From JAWLBM01 sp041687675 (GTDB taxonomy: Bacteria > Pseudomonadota > Alphaproteobacteria > Rhizobiales > Pleomorphomonadaceae), in assembly GCA_041687675.1 (NCBI GenBank), contig JAWLBM010000004.1, positions 62,001 to 126,000 on the forward strand: DNA of 64,000 nucleotides, read 5' to 3'. The notes beneath the pieces were generated by a model that was given only the letters and a program-made list of their open reading frames with translations, was not told the origin of the DNA and made no database searches. The position numbers and the translations under genes are program-made. Every line of letters begins with the position of its first letter. Position 1 is the stretch's first letter. This document shows positions 25,066-34,264 of this stretch, one piece after another.

Positions 25066-26448
25066 TCAGCCGGTCACAGGGGGCTCGACGGGCCGTTCCG
25101 GCTCGTTGAAGCCGATGAGATCCGTCGGCTTCAGGCGGTACTGCCGGGAGTAGCGCTCCGGCGCGTCGAGGATCTCGGGGACGTGGCCGTCCTCGACCTC
25201 GGCGATCCACGCCAGCAGCCGGCCCTTGAGGCCGTCGGCCACTTCTCGGAAGGCGGTCATGCCGACGAGGTTCACCATCTCGTAGGGATCGGCGTCGAGG
25301 TCGTAGAGGTAGCTCTCGCGGTAGACCTCCGAGCGCGGTGCGTCCTCGTCGTATTCGGAGGTGACGCCGTACTTCCACCTGTGGGTCCGCAGGGCCCGAC
25401 CGGTCTCGGTCTCCGAGATCTGGAAGAACACGTCCTGGCGCCAGGGCGTCCGGTGGTCGCGGATCACCGGCATGATCGACCTGCCGGTCATCACGGCGGG
25501 AACCTCCAGCCCGGCGGCGTCGATCAGCGTCGGCGCGACGTCGATGGTGCTGAACAGGGCGCGGACCTGCCCGCCGGCGTCAAAGCCGGGGCCGGTGATC
25601 ATCGTCGGGACCCTGACCGCGCTCTCGTGGCAGGAGCGCTTGTACTCGCTGTTGCGGGTCTTGAAGTGGCAGGCGTGGTCGGACGTGAACATGACGATGG
25701 TGTCGTCGAGGAGGTCGAGGCTCTTCAGCGCGTCGACCAGCCGGCCGAAGGCCTCGTCGAGACGCTTCACCATCCCGTAGTAGCCGCCGAGGTGCCAGGT
25801 GCTGGTGCCCTTCAGCGTGGCGAGGTCCGGCGGCGTCCAGAGCTGCGCCGTCATCGCCTCGCGATAGCCGTCCGGAGGCGGATAGTCGTCCGTGTGGTTC
25901 TGATGGTGCGGCTCCAGGAAGGACACGAACAGGAAGAACGGCTCGTCCTGGTGGGCGTCGCAGTAGCGGATCGCCGCGTCCGTCAGCGCGTCGACGCGGT
26001 AGCCGGGCAGCTTGCGGCGGTTGTCGTCGTCGTCGAAGAGCACGGTGTCGTAGGCGTCCGAGACGAATTCCAGCAGGTTGGCCGCAAGCCAGCTCTGGTA
26101 GCCGCCGCGCTCGCGCCGGGGGACCGGGTCCTCGCCGCCGAGATGCCATTTGCCGATGTAGCCCGTGCGGTAGCCGTTGCGGCCGAACACCCGGGCGATC
26201 GTCTCGGCGTCGTCGGGCAGCGGGATGCCGTTGCGGAAGACGCCGGTCTCGGTGGCGAACCGCCCGGTCTGCATCGACGATCGTGCCGGCCCGCACAGCG
26301 GCTGGCTGGTGAAGGAATTGTAGAGGTGGGTGCCCGAGCGGGCCAGCCGGTCGAAGTTCGGGGTGAGGCCCATCGGGTTGCCGTGCACGCCCGTCGTGTC
26401 GTGGCGCTGCTGGTCCGTGAAGAAGATGACGACGTTGGGCTTGCGCAT
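25066..26448 (-). CDS. Type I sulfatase (formylglycine-dependent, Cys type)
   Basis: This 460-residue sulfatase begins KPNVVIFFTDQQRHD, with metal-binding Asp, and carries the C-x-P-x-R motif LCGPARSSMQTGR at Cys52, the residue oxidised to formylglycine. GKWHLGG and the late FTSDHACHFKTRN are further family blocks. No signal peptide is visible, so it should act on imported sulfate esters in the cytoplasm. It is minus-strand, downstream of the LysR gene, and shares a 12-base promoter motif with the CUT1 ABC operon. A formylglycine-generating enzyme must be supplied from elsewhere. Substrate (sulfated sugar or other ester) is not clear. Confidence 0.9.
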   Translation of the reverse strand: MRKPNVVIFFTDQQRHDTTGVHGNPMGLTPNFDRLARSGTHLYNSFTSQPLCGPARSSMQTGRFATETGVFRNGIPLPDDAETIARVFGRNGYRTGYIGKWHLGGEDPVPRRERGGYQSWLAANLLEFVSDAYDTVLFDDDDNRRKLPGYRVDALTDAAIRYCDAHQDEPFFLFVSFLEPHHQNHTDDYPPPDGYREAMTAQLWTPPDLATLKGTSTWHLGGYYGMVKRLDEAFGRLVDALKSLDLLDDTIVMFTSDHACHFKTRNSEYKRSCHESAVRVPTMITGPGFDAGGQVRALFSTIDVAPTLIDAAGLEVPAVMTGRSIMPVIRDHRTPWRQDVFFQISETETGRALRTHRWKYGVTSEYDEDAPRSEVYRESYLYDLDADPYEMVNLVGMTAFREVADGLKGRLLAWIAEVEDGHVPEILDAPERYSRQYRLKPTDLIGFNEPERPVEPPVTG

Positions 26449-26519
26449 GTCCCGCTGGCCTTTCCGGCGCACGAGATCGAGGCGCCAGCCGGGACGATAA
26501 GACCGCCCGCCAGACCCGC

Positions 26520-26531
26520 AAAATGATATTA
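26520..26531 (-). promoter_or_regulatory. Shared 12-bp promoter motif, sulfatase side
   Basis: On the minus strand TAATATCATTTT lies 72 bases upstream of the sulfatase ATG and includes the LysR stop codon. The identical 12-mer lies in the same orientation to the ABC operon at 27492-27503. In such GC-rich DNA an exact AT-rich 12-mer recurring in two linked promoters suggests a common regulator site. Confidence 0.45.
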
Positions 26532-27458
26532 CGTCCCAACATCCATAACCTGGGGGAATTGCCCGGGCTCGGGAACCGCGCAGGCCTCCCGGAGCAGCTG
26601 GAGCGCCCTGTGCATGATCGCATAGCGCTTCGAGGAGGCGCGGATCCACGCCCCGGAGGAAAAGCTCCAGATCGGCGTGCGGGTGGCCAGCCTTGCCAGT
26701 CCCGCCTCGGCGGCGATCTCCTGCAGGGAGGCCGGCGCCAGCGTGAGGTAGCCCGACTGCTGCACGATCCGGAAGCTCGCCGCCAGCGCCTCGACCTCCA
26801 TCACCACGCGGGGCGGCGGCAGGCGATTGTCCTCGAAGTAGATCCTCAGCCGATCGGCCATCAGCTGGTCGCGCTTGTAGATGATCCACCGCGTGTCGCG
26901 AAGCGTCTCCGGATCGAGCACGGGCTCGCGCGCCAGCGGGTTGGAGCGGCAGCAGTAGGGCGAGATCTCGACGGTCATCAGCTGGTGGGTCTCTATGCCC
27001 TCCGGCTGGGGGCTGGTGATGGCGCCGAGCATCAGGTCGATCTCGCCGCTCAGCAGCTTGGGGAGCGTCAGCTGGGCGACGTTGAAGTCGACGACGAACC
27101 GCGTCTGGGGAAACTCCGCGCAAAGCCGCTTGGCGAGGTCGGGAGCGATGGTCATGTGGTAGGCGGCCCCCGAGGCGATCCGGAACTGCGCCGGCGTGAC
27201 CGCGCGGGCGGCGGCCACCTCCTCGTGCGCCTGCCGGTAGTGCATCTCGATCAGTCGCGCCCGCGCCAGCAGGGTCTCCCCGGCGTCGGTCAGAACCATG
27301 CCGCGGGAGGTGCGCTCGAACAGGGCGGCCCCGTAGTCCGCTTCGAGGCGCCGGATCGTCTTGGTCAGCGCGGGTTGGGTGAGCCCGATCTCGCCGGCGG
27401 CCGCCGTCAGGTTGCCGGTCTTGGCGACGGCCAGGAAGGCCCGCATGTTCCTGTCCAT
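26529..27458 (-). CDS. LysR-family transcriptional regulator
   Basis: This 309-residue LTTR starts MDRNMRAFLAVAKTGNLTAA; the N-terminal winged HTH (AAGEIGLTQPALTKTIRRLE, ALFERTSRGMVLTDAG) is complete. A LysR substrate-binding domain fills residues 90-300. It diverges from the CUT1 sugar ABC operon and precedes the sulfatase gene on the same strand, with the sulfatase having its own AT-rich upstream region. It likely senses a product of the sulfated substrate and controls both flanks. Confidence 0.92.
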   Translation of the reverse strand: MDRNMRAFLAVAKTGNLTAAAGEIGLTQPALTKTIRRLEADYGAALFERTSRGMVLTDAGETLLARARLIEMHYRQAHEEVAAARAVTPAQFRIASGAAYHMTIAPDLAKRLCAEFPQTRFVVDFNVAQLTLPKLLSGEIDLMLGAITSPQPEGIETHQLMTVEISPYCCRSNPLAREPVLDPETLRDTRWIIYKRDQLMADRLRIYFEDNRLPPPRVVMEVEALAASFRIVQQSGYLTLAPASLQEIAAEAGLARLATRTPIWSFSSGAWIRASSKRYAIMHRALQLLREACAVPEPGQFPQVMDVGT

Positions 27459-27491
27459 GTCCCATAACCCCACGGAATATCCAACGGTATC

Positions 27492-27503
27492 TAATATCAT
27501 TTT
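27492..27503 (+). promoter_or_regulatory. Shared 12-bp promoter motif, ABC operon side
   Basis: TAATATCATTTT lies 106 bases upstream of the binding-protein ATG and 34 bases upstream of the LysR start. Just before it, ATATCC-N9-TAATAT (27478-27497) gives a loose dyad of the T-N11-A kind LysR proteins use. The same 12-mer precedes the sulfatase gene. Confidence 0.45.
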
Positions 27504-27609
27504 CGCACATTGAAGCGCGAAGTATTCTGTGGCGACGCGCATCGCCGCGGCGACGGTCCGGCCGTTGCGGAGGACGTGGCGCGGCCGTCGAAGAACGGGG
27601 AGGAAGAAC

Positions 27610-28968
27610 ATGCCGAAATCGAAGCTGGTCGCCGTCATGGCGACCACGGCGCTCGCGGGCGCGCTGGTCGCCAATGCCGCGGCCCAGGACAGCTTTCTCG
27701 ACGTGGGCCAGCAGGAGCCGATCACGATCCTGATCAACTCCTCGCCCTGGTACAACGGCTTCGAGAACGTGGTCGCGCTCTACGAGGAGCAGACCGGCAA
27801 CGTCGTCAACCTCGAGGTGACGCCTTTCGACGGCATGCTCGAGAAGGCGCGCTCCGCGGTCCGCAGCGGCGGCACCAGCCCGCTCGACCTGCTCAACATC
27901 AACGGCACGAACACCGTCGAGTTCTACGAGGGCGGGTTCCTGCAGCCGCTGAAGGACATCGACCCGGACTTCGAGGTGCCGCCGGAGGTGCTCGGCCTCG
28001 ACGACGCCGGCTGCTGGGACGAGGAGAAGAAGTTCCGGATCTGCGAGACCGGCAAGCTGATGGGCTATGCGCCGAACGGCAACGTCCAGCTCCTCTACTA
28101 TCGCGGCGACGTGCTGGAGGAGAAGGGGCTGGAGGTGCCGGTGACCTTCGACGACGTGCTCGCCAACTGCAAGGTGCTGCACAACCCGCCCGACGCCTAC
28201 GGCTACCTGCAGCGCGGCCAGAAGGGCGATTCGATCTACTACGACTTCATGGCCTACCTGCTCGCCTATGGCGGCAGCATCGAGAAGGATCCGGCGAACG
28301 GCGACTTCACGGTCACCATCAACAGCCCGGAGGCGAAGGCCGCCCTCGACAAGTACATCGAGGTCGGACGGACCTGCGGGCCGGAGAACTACGCCACGCT
28401 CGGGCAGGGCGACCTCATCCAGCTGATGCAGACCGGCAAGGGCATGCAGGGCCACGCGGTGGTCGCCGCCTTCCCGAACTTCGACAACCCGCAGAAGTCG
28501 GCGGTCGTGGGCAAGATCGACGCGGCGCCGCTGCCGCGGGCGACGCCGGACGGCCAGCCGGGCGTCGCGATCGGAAGCTGGGTCTTCGCCATCCCGAAGA
28601 ACGCCTCCGAGGAGGGCAAGAAGGGGGCGATCGCCTTCTCCAAGTGGTTCCTGACCTACGAGGCCCAGTACGCCTACGCCGAGGGCGGCGGCATCCCGGT
28701 CCGCACCGACGTGTTCGCCTCCGACCTCAAGGACCGCGAGGAGTTCCGCTGGATGCCGGCCTACCTGGAGGAGATCGAGTACGGCAAGCAGCTGCTCGGC
28801 TACACCGAGGGCCCGGCGGTCAACCAGATCCTCGGCCTGCGGCTCAACCAGGCCCTGATCGGGGAGCTCAGCGCCGGCGCGGCCCTCAACCGCGCCGCCG
28901 AGGACCTCGAGGAACTGTTCCAGCGCAACGGCCGCAAGACGGGGCGGCTCGAGCCGCTGCCGGAGTGA
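27610..28968 (+). CDS. CUT1 sugar ABC transporter substrate-binding protein
   Basis: This 452-residue family 1 extracellular solute-binding protein has signal peptide VAVMATTALAGALVANAAAQ and a Shine-Dalgarno GGAGGAAGAA just before the ATG. The mature protein has the family pattern YNGFENVVALYEEQTGNVVN and IGSWVFAIPKNASEE. It is the first gene of binding protein-permease-permease-ATPase-sulfatase. It should bind a carbohydrate or its sulfate ester in the periplasm. The next start overlaps its stop by one base. Confidence 0.92.
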   Translation: MPKSKLVAVMATTALAGALVANAAAQDSFLDVGQQEPITILINSSPWYNGFENVVALYEEQTGNVVNLEVTPFDGMLEKARSAVRSGGTSPLDLLNINGTNTVEFYEGGFLQPLKDIDPDFEVPPEVLGLDDAGCWDEEKKFRICETGKLMGYAPNGNVQLLYYRGDVLEEKGLEVPVTFDDVLANCKVLHNPPDAYGYLQRGQKGDSIYYDFMAYLLAYGGSIEKDPANGDFTVTINSPEAKAALDKYIEVGRTCGPENYATLGQGDLIQLMQTGKGMQGHAVVAAFPNFDNPQKSAVVGKIDAAPLPRATPDGQPGVAIGSWVFAIPKNASEEGKKGAIAFSKWFLTYEAQYAYAEGGGIPVRTDVFASDLKDREEFRWMPAYLEEIEYGKQLLGYTEGPAVNQILGLRLNQALIGELSAGAALNRAAEDLEELFQRNGRKTGRLEPLPE

Positions 28969-29948
28969 TGGACCATGGACTTGGAGCCGGCGGCGCGCAG
29001 TCCCTGCGCGGCGCCGGCGGCAGCCCCGGGAGCGCGACCCCGATGCGGTCGCCGCGCCCGGCGGCGAGCCTGACGGACGTTCTCGACCGGCACCTCAAGT
29101 GGGTCACGCTCGGGCCCGCGGTGATCGTCTTCGTGGTGCTCACCGCGTTCCCGCTCGCCAACCTCTTCCTCATGGCCGCCTCCTCGATCCGCTTCGAGCA
29201 GGCCGAGGAGATCTGGACATTCGCGCTGTGGGACAATTTCCGGCGCCTCGCCGGGGACGAGGTCTTCCACATCGCGCTCTGGAACACCGCCTACTTCGCC
29301 GTGGTGGCGGTGGCGATCGAGATGGTGCTCGGCCTGGGGCTGGCGATCCTCGTCGCCTCGCTGAACTCGTTCAAGGGCGTGACCCGGACCGTTCTGATCA
29401 TTCCCGTCCTGATGCCGCCGGTGGCGATCGGATCGATGTGGAGCCTGATGTACGGCCACGACTTCGGGGTGTTCAACCAGATCGTCACCGGCCTCGGTTT
29501 CCAGCCGATCAACTGGCTTGGCTCGGTCGACCTCGCCCTCTACTCCGTCATCATTCTCGACGTCTGGCACTGGACTCCCTTCGTCTTCCTCATCCTGTTC
29601 GCAGGGGTCGAGGGCCTGCCGAAGGAGGTGATCGAGGCGGCGCGGATCGACGGCGCCCGCAATCGTGACCTCGTGTTCAAGGTGATCATCCCGCTGATGT
29701 GGCCGGCCATCGCCGTGGCCCTGCTGTTCCGGACGATCCTCGCCTTCAAGGTCTTCGACCAGGTCTTCCTGCTGACCTCGGGCGGGCCGGGCACGGCGAC
29801 GGAGGTGGTCAGCCTCCACCTCTACAAGGTCTTCTTCATGCAGAACGAACTCGGCTACGGCGCCATGCTGTCGCTGGCCATCATCGCGGCGACGATCGCC
29901 TTCCTCGCGGTCGGGCACCGCGCGGCGGCCGCCGTCGGGAGGCGATGA
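28968..29948 (+). CDS. CUT1 sugar ABC transporter permease (MalF/UgpA-like)
   Basis: This 326-residue permease starts at the ATG overlapping the previous stop. The first 35 residues are Gly/Ser/Ala-rich and unusual; the internal ATG at 29041 (MRSPRPAASLTDVLDRHL) is an alternative start. Six membrane spans follow, with the EAA loop EAARIDGARNRDLVFKVIIP. It pairs with the next permease. Confidence 0.9.
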   Translation: MDHGLGAGGAQSLRGAGGSPGSATPMRSPRPAASLTDVLDRHLKWVTLGPAVIVFVVLTAFPLANLFLMAASSIRFEQAEEIWTFALWDNFRRLAGDEVFHIALWNTAYFAVVAVAIEMVLGLGLAILVASLNSFKGVTRTVLIIPVLMPPVAIGSMWSLMYGHDFGVFNQIVTGLGFQPINWLGSVDLALYSVIILDVWHWTPFVFLILFAGVEGLPKEVIEAARIDGARNRDLVFKVIIPLMWPAIAVALLFRTILAFKVFDQVFLLTSGGPGTATEVVSLHLYKVFFMQNELGYGAMLSLAIIAATIAFLAVGHRAAAAVGRR

Positions 29949-30778
29949 TGCTGGTGCTGCGCGGCCCGTCGCGGGCGTTCGGCTACGGCCTGCTCGCCCT
30001 CGGGGTGTTCCTGATCATCGCGCCGTTCCTCTGGGTCGGCCTGCAGTCGCTGAAGTACGAGATCGAGATCCTGAAGGGCTCGTGGATCTTCCCGCCGACC
30101 GCCTTCAACTACGAGGACGTGCTCTGGTCCCGCCGGTCCGACTTCCCCAAGAACGTGGTGAACAGCATCATCGTCGCCTCGGTGTCGACGGCGATGGTGC
30201 TGGTGATCGGCACTCTCGCCGCCTATTCGCTGAGCCGGATGCGGTGGAGCCGCTGGATCTCGGCGACCTTCCTCGGCTGGACCCTCGTCTTCAACATGAT
30301 CCCGCCGCTGACGCTGGTGGGCCCCTGGTACCTCCTCTTCCGGGAGGTCGGCCTGACCGAGACGCTGACGGCGCTCGTCCTCACCCACATCGCGCTGCAC
30401 CTGCCGATGACGATCTGGATGATGATGGCGTTCATCACCGACGTGCCGCGCGACCTGGAGGAGGCGGCGATGGTCGACGGATGCCGCCGGATCGACGCCT
30501 TCCGGCGCATCACGCTGCCGCTGGTGACGCCGGGCCTGATCGCCGCCGGCGTGCTCGCCTTCGTGTTCTCCTGGAACGAGTTCGCGGTGGCGCTCAGCCT
30601 CACCGGCAGGCACACGGCGACGGTGCCGGTGGCGATCGCCCGCTTCGCCCAGCAGTACGAGGTCCAGTACGGCCAGATGGCCGCGGCCTCCATCCTCTCC
30701 ACCATTCCCGCACTCGTCCTGATGTTCTTCGGCCAGCGCTTCGTGGTCCAGGGGCTGACGTTGGGCGCGGTCAAGTGA
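29945..30778 (+). CDS. CUT1 sugar ABC transporter permease (MalG/UgpE-like)
   Basis: This 277-residue permease starts at an ATG overlapping the previous stop by four bases. Six spans and the EAA loop EEAAMVDGCRRIDAFRRITL are present, along with LTGRHTATVPVAIARF near the end. It completes the membrane channel of the importer. Confidence 0.92.
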   Translation: MMLVLRGPSRAFGYGLLALGVFLIIAPFLWVGLQSLKYEIEILKGSWIFPPTAFNYEDVLWSRRSDFPKNVVNSIIVASVSTAMVLVIGTLAAYSLSRMRWSRWISATFLGWTLVFNMIPPLTLVGPWYLLFREVGLTETLTALVLTHIALHLPMTIWMMMAFITDVPRDLEEAAMVDGCRRIDAFRRITLPLVTPGLIAAGVLAFVFSWNEFAVALSLTGRHTATVPVAIARFAQQYEVQYGQMAAASILSTIPALVLMFFGQRFVVQGLTLGAVK

Positions 30779-30794
30779 ACCGCCGGAGCATGAC

Positions 30795-31874
30795 ATGGCT
30801 GAAGTCCGCATAGACAGCGTCGAGAAGCGGTTCGGCCATCTCCAGGTCATCCACGGCATCGACCTCACCATCGCCGACGGCGAGTTCGTCGTTCTCGTCG
30901 GGCCGTCCGGCTGCGGCAAGTCCACGCTGCTCCGGATGATCGCCGGCCTCGAGGAGATCTCGGCGGGGACGATCAGCATCGGCGGGCGCGTGGTGAACGA
31001 CCTCGAGCCCCGCGAGCGCGACATCGCCATGGTGTTCCAGAGCTACGCGCTCTACCCGCACATGAACGTCGAGCGGAACATGGGCTTCTCGATGGCGCTG
31101 CGGAAGCAGCCGAAGGCGGCGATCAACGAGGCCGTCGGCAAGGCGGCCGGGGCGCTCGAACTCGAGCCCTACCTCGCGCGGCTTCCCCGCGAGCTCTCCG
31201 GCGGCCAGCGCCAGCGGGTCGCCATGGGCCGCGCCATCGTCCGGCGGCCGGAGGTGTTCCTGTTCGACGAGCCGCTCTCCAACCTCGACGCGCAGCTCCG
31301 CGTGCAGATGCGCACCGAGGTCCGCAAGCTGCACCAGCGCCTGGGGGCGACGTCGATCTACGTCACCCACGACCAGGTCGAGGCGATGACGATGGCGGAC
31401 CGGATCGTGGTGCTGGAGCAGGGCCGGATCGCCCAGGCCGGAAGCCCGCTCGAACTTTACGACCGGCCCGCGAGCCGCTTCGTGGCCGAGTTCATCGGCT
31501 CGCCGGCGATCAACATCCTTCCCGGCGCGGTGGCCCGCGGCGCCGTCTCGATCCGCCTTCCCGCCGGCGCGGTGGAGGCGCCGCTCGCCGCCGACCTCGG
31601 ATCGGCCGAGGTGGACGTCGGCATCCGGCCGGAGCACCTGAGGCGGGTCCGGGACGGCGGCATCGAGGGCGTCGTGCAGGTGATCGAGCACCTCGGCGCC
31701 GAGACCTACGTCTTCCTCGACGTCGGCCTCGGTCGCGACCTCTGCTGGCGCATGCCCGGCCGTCCCGACGTTGCGGTCGGCGAGACCGTGTCGCTCGGCT
31801 TCGACCCGGGAAACCTCAATCTCTTCGTCTCCGGAAGCGGCGAGCGGCTCGGCTCGCCGCGCGCCGCCGCCTGA
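30795..31874 (+). CDS. Sugar ABC transporter ATP-binding protein (UgpC/MsmK-like)
   Basis: This 359-residue ATPase has Walker A GPSGCGKST, signature LSGGQRQRVAMGRA, Walker B VFLFDEPLSNLD, and switch His in IYVTHDQVEAMT. A C-terminal TOBE/OB domain (VDVGIRPEHLRRV) marks the MalK/UgpC group. It sits 16 bases after the second permease gene. Its product drives the CUT1 importer from the cytoplasmic side. Confidence 0.93.
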   Translation: MAEVRIDSVEKRFGHLQVIHGIDLTIADGEFVVLVGPSGCGKSTLLRMIAGLEEISAGTISIGGRVVNDLEPRERDIAMVFQSYALYPHMNVERNMGFSMALRKQPKAAINEAVGKAAGALELEPYLARLPRELSGGQRQRVAMGRAIVRRPEVFLFDEPLSNLDAQLRVQMRTEVRKLHQRLGATSIYVTHDQVEAMTMADRIVVLEQGRIAQAGSPLELYDRPASRFVAEFIGSPAINILPGAVARGAVSIRLPAGAVEAPLAADLGSAEVDVGIRPEHLRRVRDGGIEGVVQVIEHLGAETYVFLDVGLGRDLCWRMPGRPDVAVGETVSLGFDPGNLNLFVSGSGERLGSPRAAA

Positions 31875-31899
31875 CCCGTCTGCTCGCGAGGAAAGTGCC

Positions 31900-33396
31900 G
31901 TGAAGACCGTCTTCGTCCTGTTCGACAGCCTCAACCGCCACATGCTCGGCTGCTACGGCGGCACCCGCATCCCGACGCCCAACTTCGACCGCCTGGCGGC
32001 CAGGTCGAGCGTCTACGACAGGCACTACGTGGGCTCGCTGCCCTGCATGCCCGCCCGGCGCGACCTGCTGACCGGCCGGCTCACCTTCCTCCACCGCAGC
32101 TGGGGTCCGCTGGAGCCGTTCGACAACGCCTTCCCCGAACTCCTCAAGGCGAAGGGCGTGCATTCGCACCTCGTCACCGACCACTACCACTACTGGGAGG
32201 ATGGCGGGGCGACCTATCACAACCGCTACTCGACCTTTGAATTCGTCCGCGGCCAGGAGAGCGACCCGTGGAAGGCGATGGTCCAGCCGCCGTGGGAGCG
32301 GCTGGCGGAGAAGTACCACCCGGCCCAGTCCTCCCCCGACAAGATCGGCAAGTTCGGCCCCTACATGGTCAACCGGGAGTTCATCCGCGAGGAGGACGAC
32401 TTCCCCTCGGTCCAGTGCTTCCGCCACGGGCTCGAGTTCCTCGACCTCAACCGCGACAAGGACGACTGGCTCCTCCAGATCGAGACCTTCGATCCCCATG
32501 AGCCGTTCTTCGCGCCGGAGCGCTTCAAGGAGCCCTTCAGGACCGGCTGGAACGGCCCGATCCGCGACTGGCCGCGCTACGGGCGCGTGGAGGAACTTCC
32601 GGAGGAGGCGGACGAGCTTCGCGCCAACTACTACGCGATCGTGTCGCTCTGCGACGATCTGCTGGGGCGCCTCCTCGACGACTTCGACCGGCACGACATG
32701 TGGAAGGACACGGCGCTCGTGGTCACCACCGACCACGGCTTCCTGCTCGGCGAGCATGACTTCTGGGCGAAGAACCGGATGAACATGTACGAGGAGATCG
32801 TCCACATCCCGCTGTTCATCCACGACCCGCGCAATCCCGGCGCCCGGCGCATCGCCCGGCTGACCCAGTCGGTCGACGTCGCCCCGACCTTCCTCGACCT
32901 CTGGGGCGTCGCGCCGCCGCCCGAGGTGGAGGGGCGCTCGCTGCTCGGCGCGGACGACCGGGAGGCGGTGATCTTCGGCTACTTCGGCGGCGCCGTGAAC
33001 GTGACCGACGGCCGCTTCACCTACCACCGCTATCCCGAGGACCTGGTCCGGCAGGAGATCTACCAGTACACGGTCATGCCGACCCATCTCAACGCGCCCT
33101 TCACGCCCGAGGAACTGGCGGGCGCGAGCCTCGAAGAGCCCTTCGGCTGGACCAAGCGGGTTCCGCTGCTCAAGGTCCCGGTGATCGAGCGCTCGCCGAT
33201 GTTCAACAACTACGGACCCGGCGCGATGATCGAGAACGACACCCGCCTCTACGACCTCCAGACCGATCCCGGCCAGGAACGGCCGCTGGACGACCCGGCG
33301 GGGGAGGCGCGGATGGTCGCCCTGATGCGGGCGCTGATGGAGCAGAACGACGCCCCGCCCGAGGCCTTCGCCCGGCTCGGGCTGACGACCGCCTGA
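31900..33396 (+). CDS. Type I sulfatase, second gene of the locus
   Basis: This 498-residue sulfatase starts at GTG with Shine-Dalgarno GAGGAAAG. It begins TVFVLFDSLNRHMLG and has C-x-P-x-R in LPCMPARRDLLTGR (Cys49). Later blocks TTDHGFLLGEHDFWAKNRM and SVDVAPTFLDLWG are typical. It belongs to a different branch from the sulfatase at 25066 (about 40 residues longer, FDSLNRH in place of TDQQRHD), so the two probably act on different esters of one substrate. It is cytoplasmic by lack of a signal peptide, and is the last clear gene of the importer operon. Confidence 0.9.
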   Translation: MKTVFVLFDSLNRHMLGCYGGTRIPTPNFDRLAARSSVYDRHYVGSLPCMPARRDLLTGRLTFLHRSWGPLEPFDNAFPELLKAKGVHSHLVTDHYHYWEDGGATYHNRYSTFEFVRGQESDPWKAMVQPPWERLAEKYHPAQSSPDKIGKFGPYMVNREFIREEDDFPSVQCFRHGLEFLDLNRDKDDWLLQIETFDPHEPFFAPERFKEPFRTGWNGPIRDWPRYGRVEELPEEADELRANYYAIVSLCDDLLGRLLDDFDRHDMWKDTALVVTTDHGFLLGEHDFWAKNRMNMYEEIVHIPLFIHDPRNPGARRIARLTQSVDVAPTFLDLWGVAPPPEVEGRSLLGADDREAVIFGYFGGAVNVTDGRFTYHRYPEDLVRQEIYQYTVMPTHLNAPFTPEELAGASLEEPFGWTKRVPLLKVPVIERSPMFNNYGPGAMIENDTRLYDLQTDPGQERPLDDPAGEARMVALMRALMEQNDAPPEAFARLGLTTA

Positions 33397-33441
33397 GCGC
33401 ATCGCCACCTCGAGGAGAGTGCCCCGCCGGGCACCGCCGCA

Positions 33442-33645
33442 ATGCCGCTGCTGAAACAGACCGCCTCCGCGCTCCGGCGCCTTCTCGGACCGGCGCTTCT
33501 CCGGTCCCTGATGGCGCGCAACCGGTATCGCCCGGAGAAGCATTATCTCCGCGGCAAGCCGAGCGGGAAGGCGCCGAGCAGGCCCGCAGACGAGGACAGG
33601 GCGCAGACCGGCGCCTCCGCAGGGGGGGAAGGGGCATCGCCCTGA
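33442..33645 (+). CDS. Small basic hypothetical protein
   Basis: A 67-residue frame starts MPLLKQTASALRRLLGPALL, 45 bases after the sulfatase stop, with GAGGAGAG upstream although about 20 bases from the ATG. Codon third positions are strongly G/C like its neighbours. The N-terminal half could form an amphipathic helix; the C-terminal half is polar and disordered. No family is recognised. It may be a real small gene or chance. Confidence 0.35.
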   Translation: MPLLKQTASALRRLLGPALLRSLMARNRYRPEKHYLRGKPSGKAPSRPADEDRAQTGASAGGEGASP

Positions 33646-34264
33646 TGGCGACCCCTGCCGCAGGCCGCGACCCGGTCGCTCGCATTCGCCGAGCGGTCGG
33701 GCCGGCGTGCGGCAGGGATGCTCCGCTGCCGGCTGCCCCGGGGGGCCGCCGCGGCCGATAGGGCACCCCCGGCGGCGGCGGGCCAGTGCCGACAACGGCC
33801 CCTTCGGGCTGCGTCTCCGGCGGGCCGGACGAGGCGGCCAGTGCGGCGAGGTCCCCGCCGGATCCGATGCCGCCGGCTTTCGCCGCGCCGACGCGATCGG
33901 TCGGATCGAGGACCGGCCAGGTGCGCGCATTTTTATCCTGGGCAGTGATGTCCGACGAGCGGGCCGGCCAGCCTCGGTCGCCTCGGCGCGGACAATGTCG
34001 GCCGACGCCTCCTCGGGCCGGTCCGTGCCTGATGGCCGTCGCAAAGCGGGAGGGCTGGGGCGGGCTGGGCAGGTCTTCAGGAGGATGGGACCATGCTCAA
34101 CGTGGCGTCTGTCGACCGGTCTGTGGTCAGAGCTCGAGAAAAGAACCGATTTGGGGCTATTTAATTATCTGAATCTGGTGTATATTAAAAATCCAAATTT
34201 TCGGTAATCTGTCTGTCTCAATTCGTAGCCGGGAATAATATCGAAGTGGAAGAGGAGTTCTATT
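33646..34264. other. Gene-free stretch ending in an AT-rich promoter-like patch
   Basis: The 619 bases show no recognisable gene. The first 480 are GC-rich. From about 34130 to 34264 the sequence turns clearly AT-rich (GCTATTTAATTATCTG, TGTATATTAAAAATCC, GGGAATAATATCG), the lowest G+C patch in the window. It ends in GAAGAGGAG, the ribosome binding site of the next gene, so it probably holds that gene's promoter. Confidence 0.5.
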
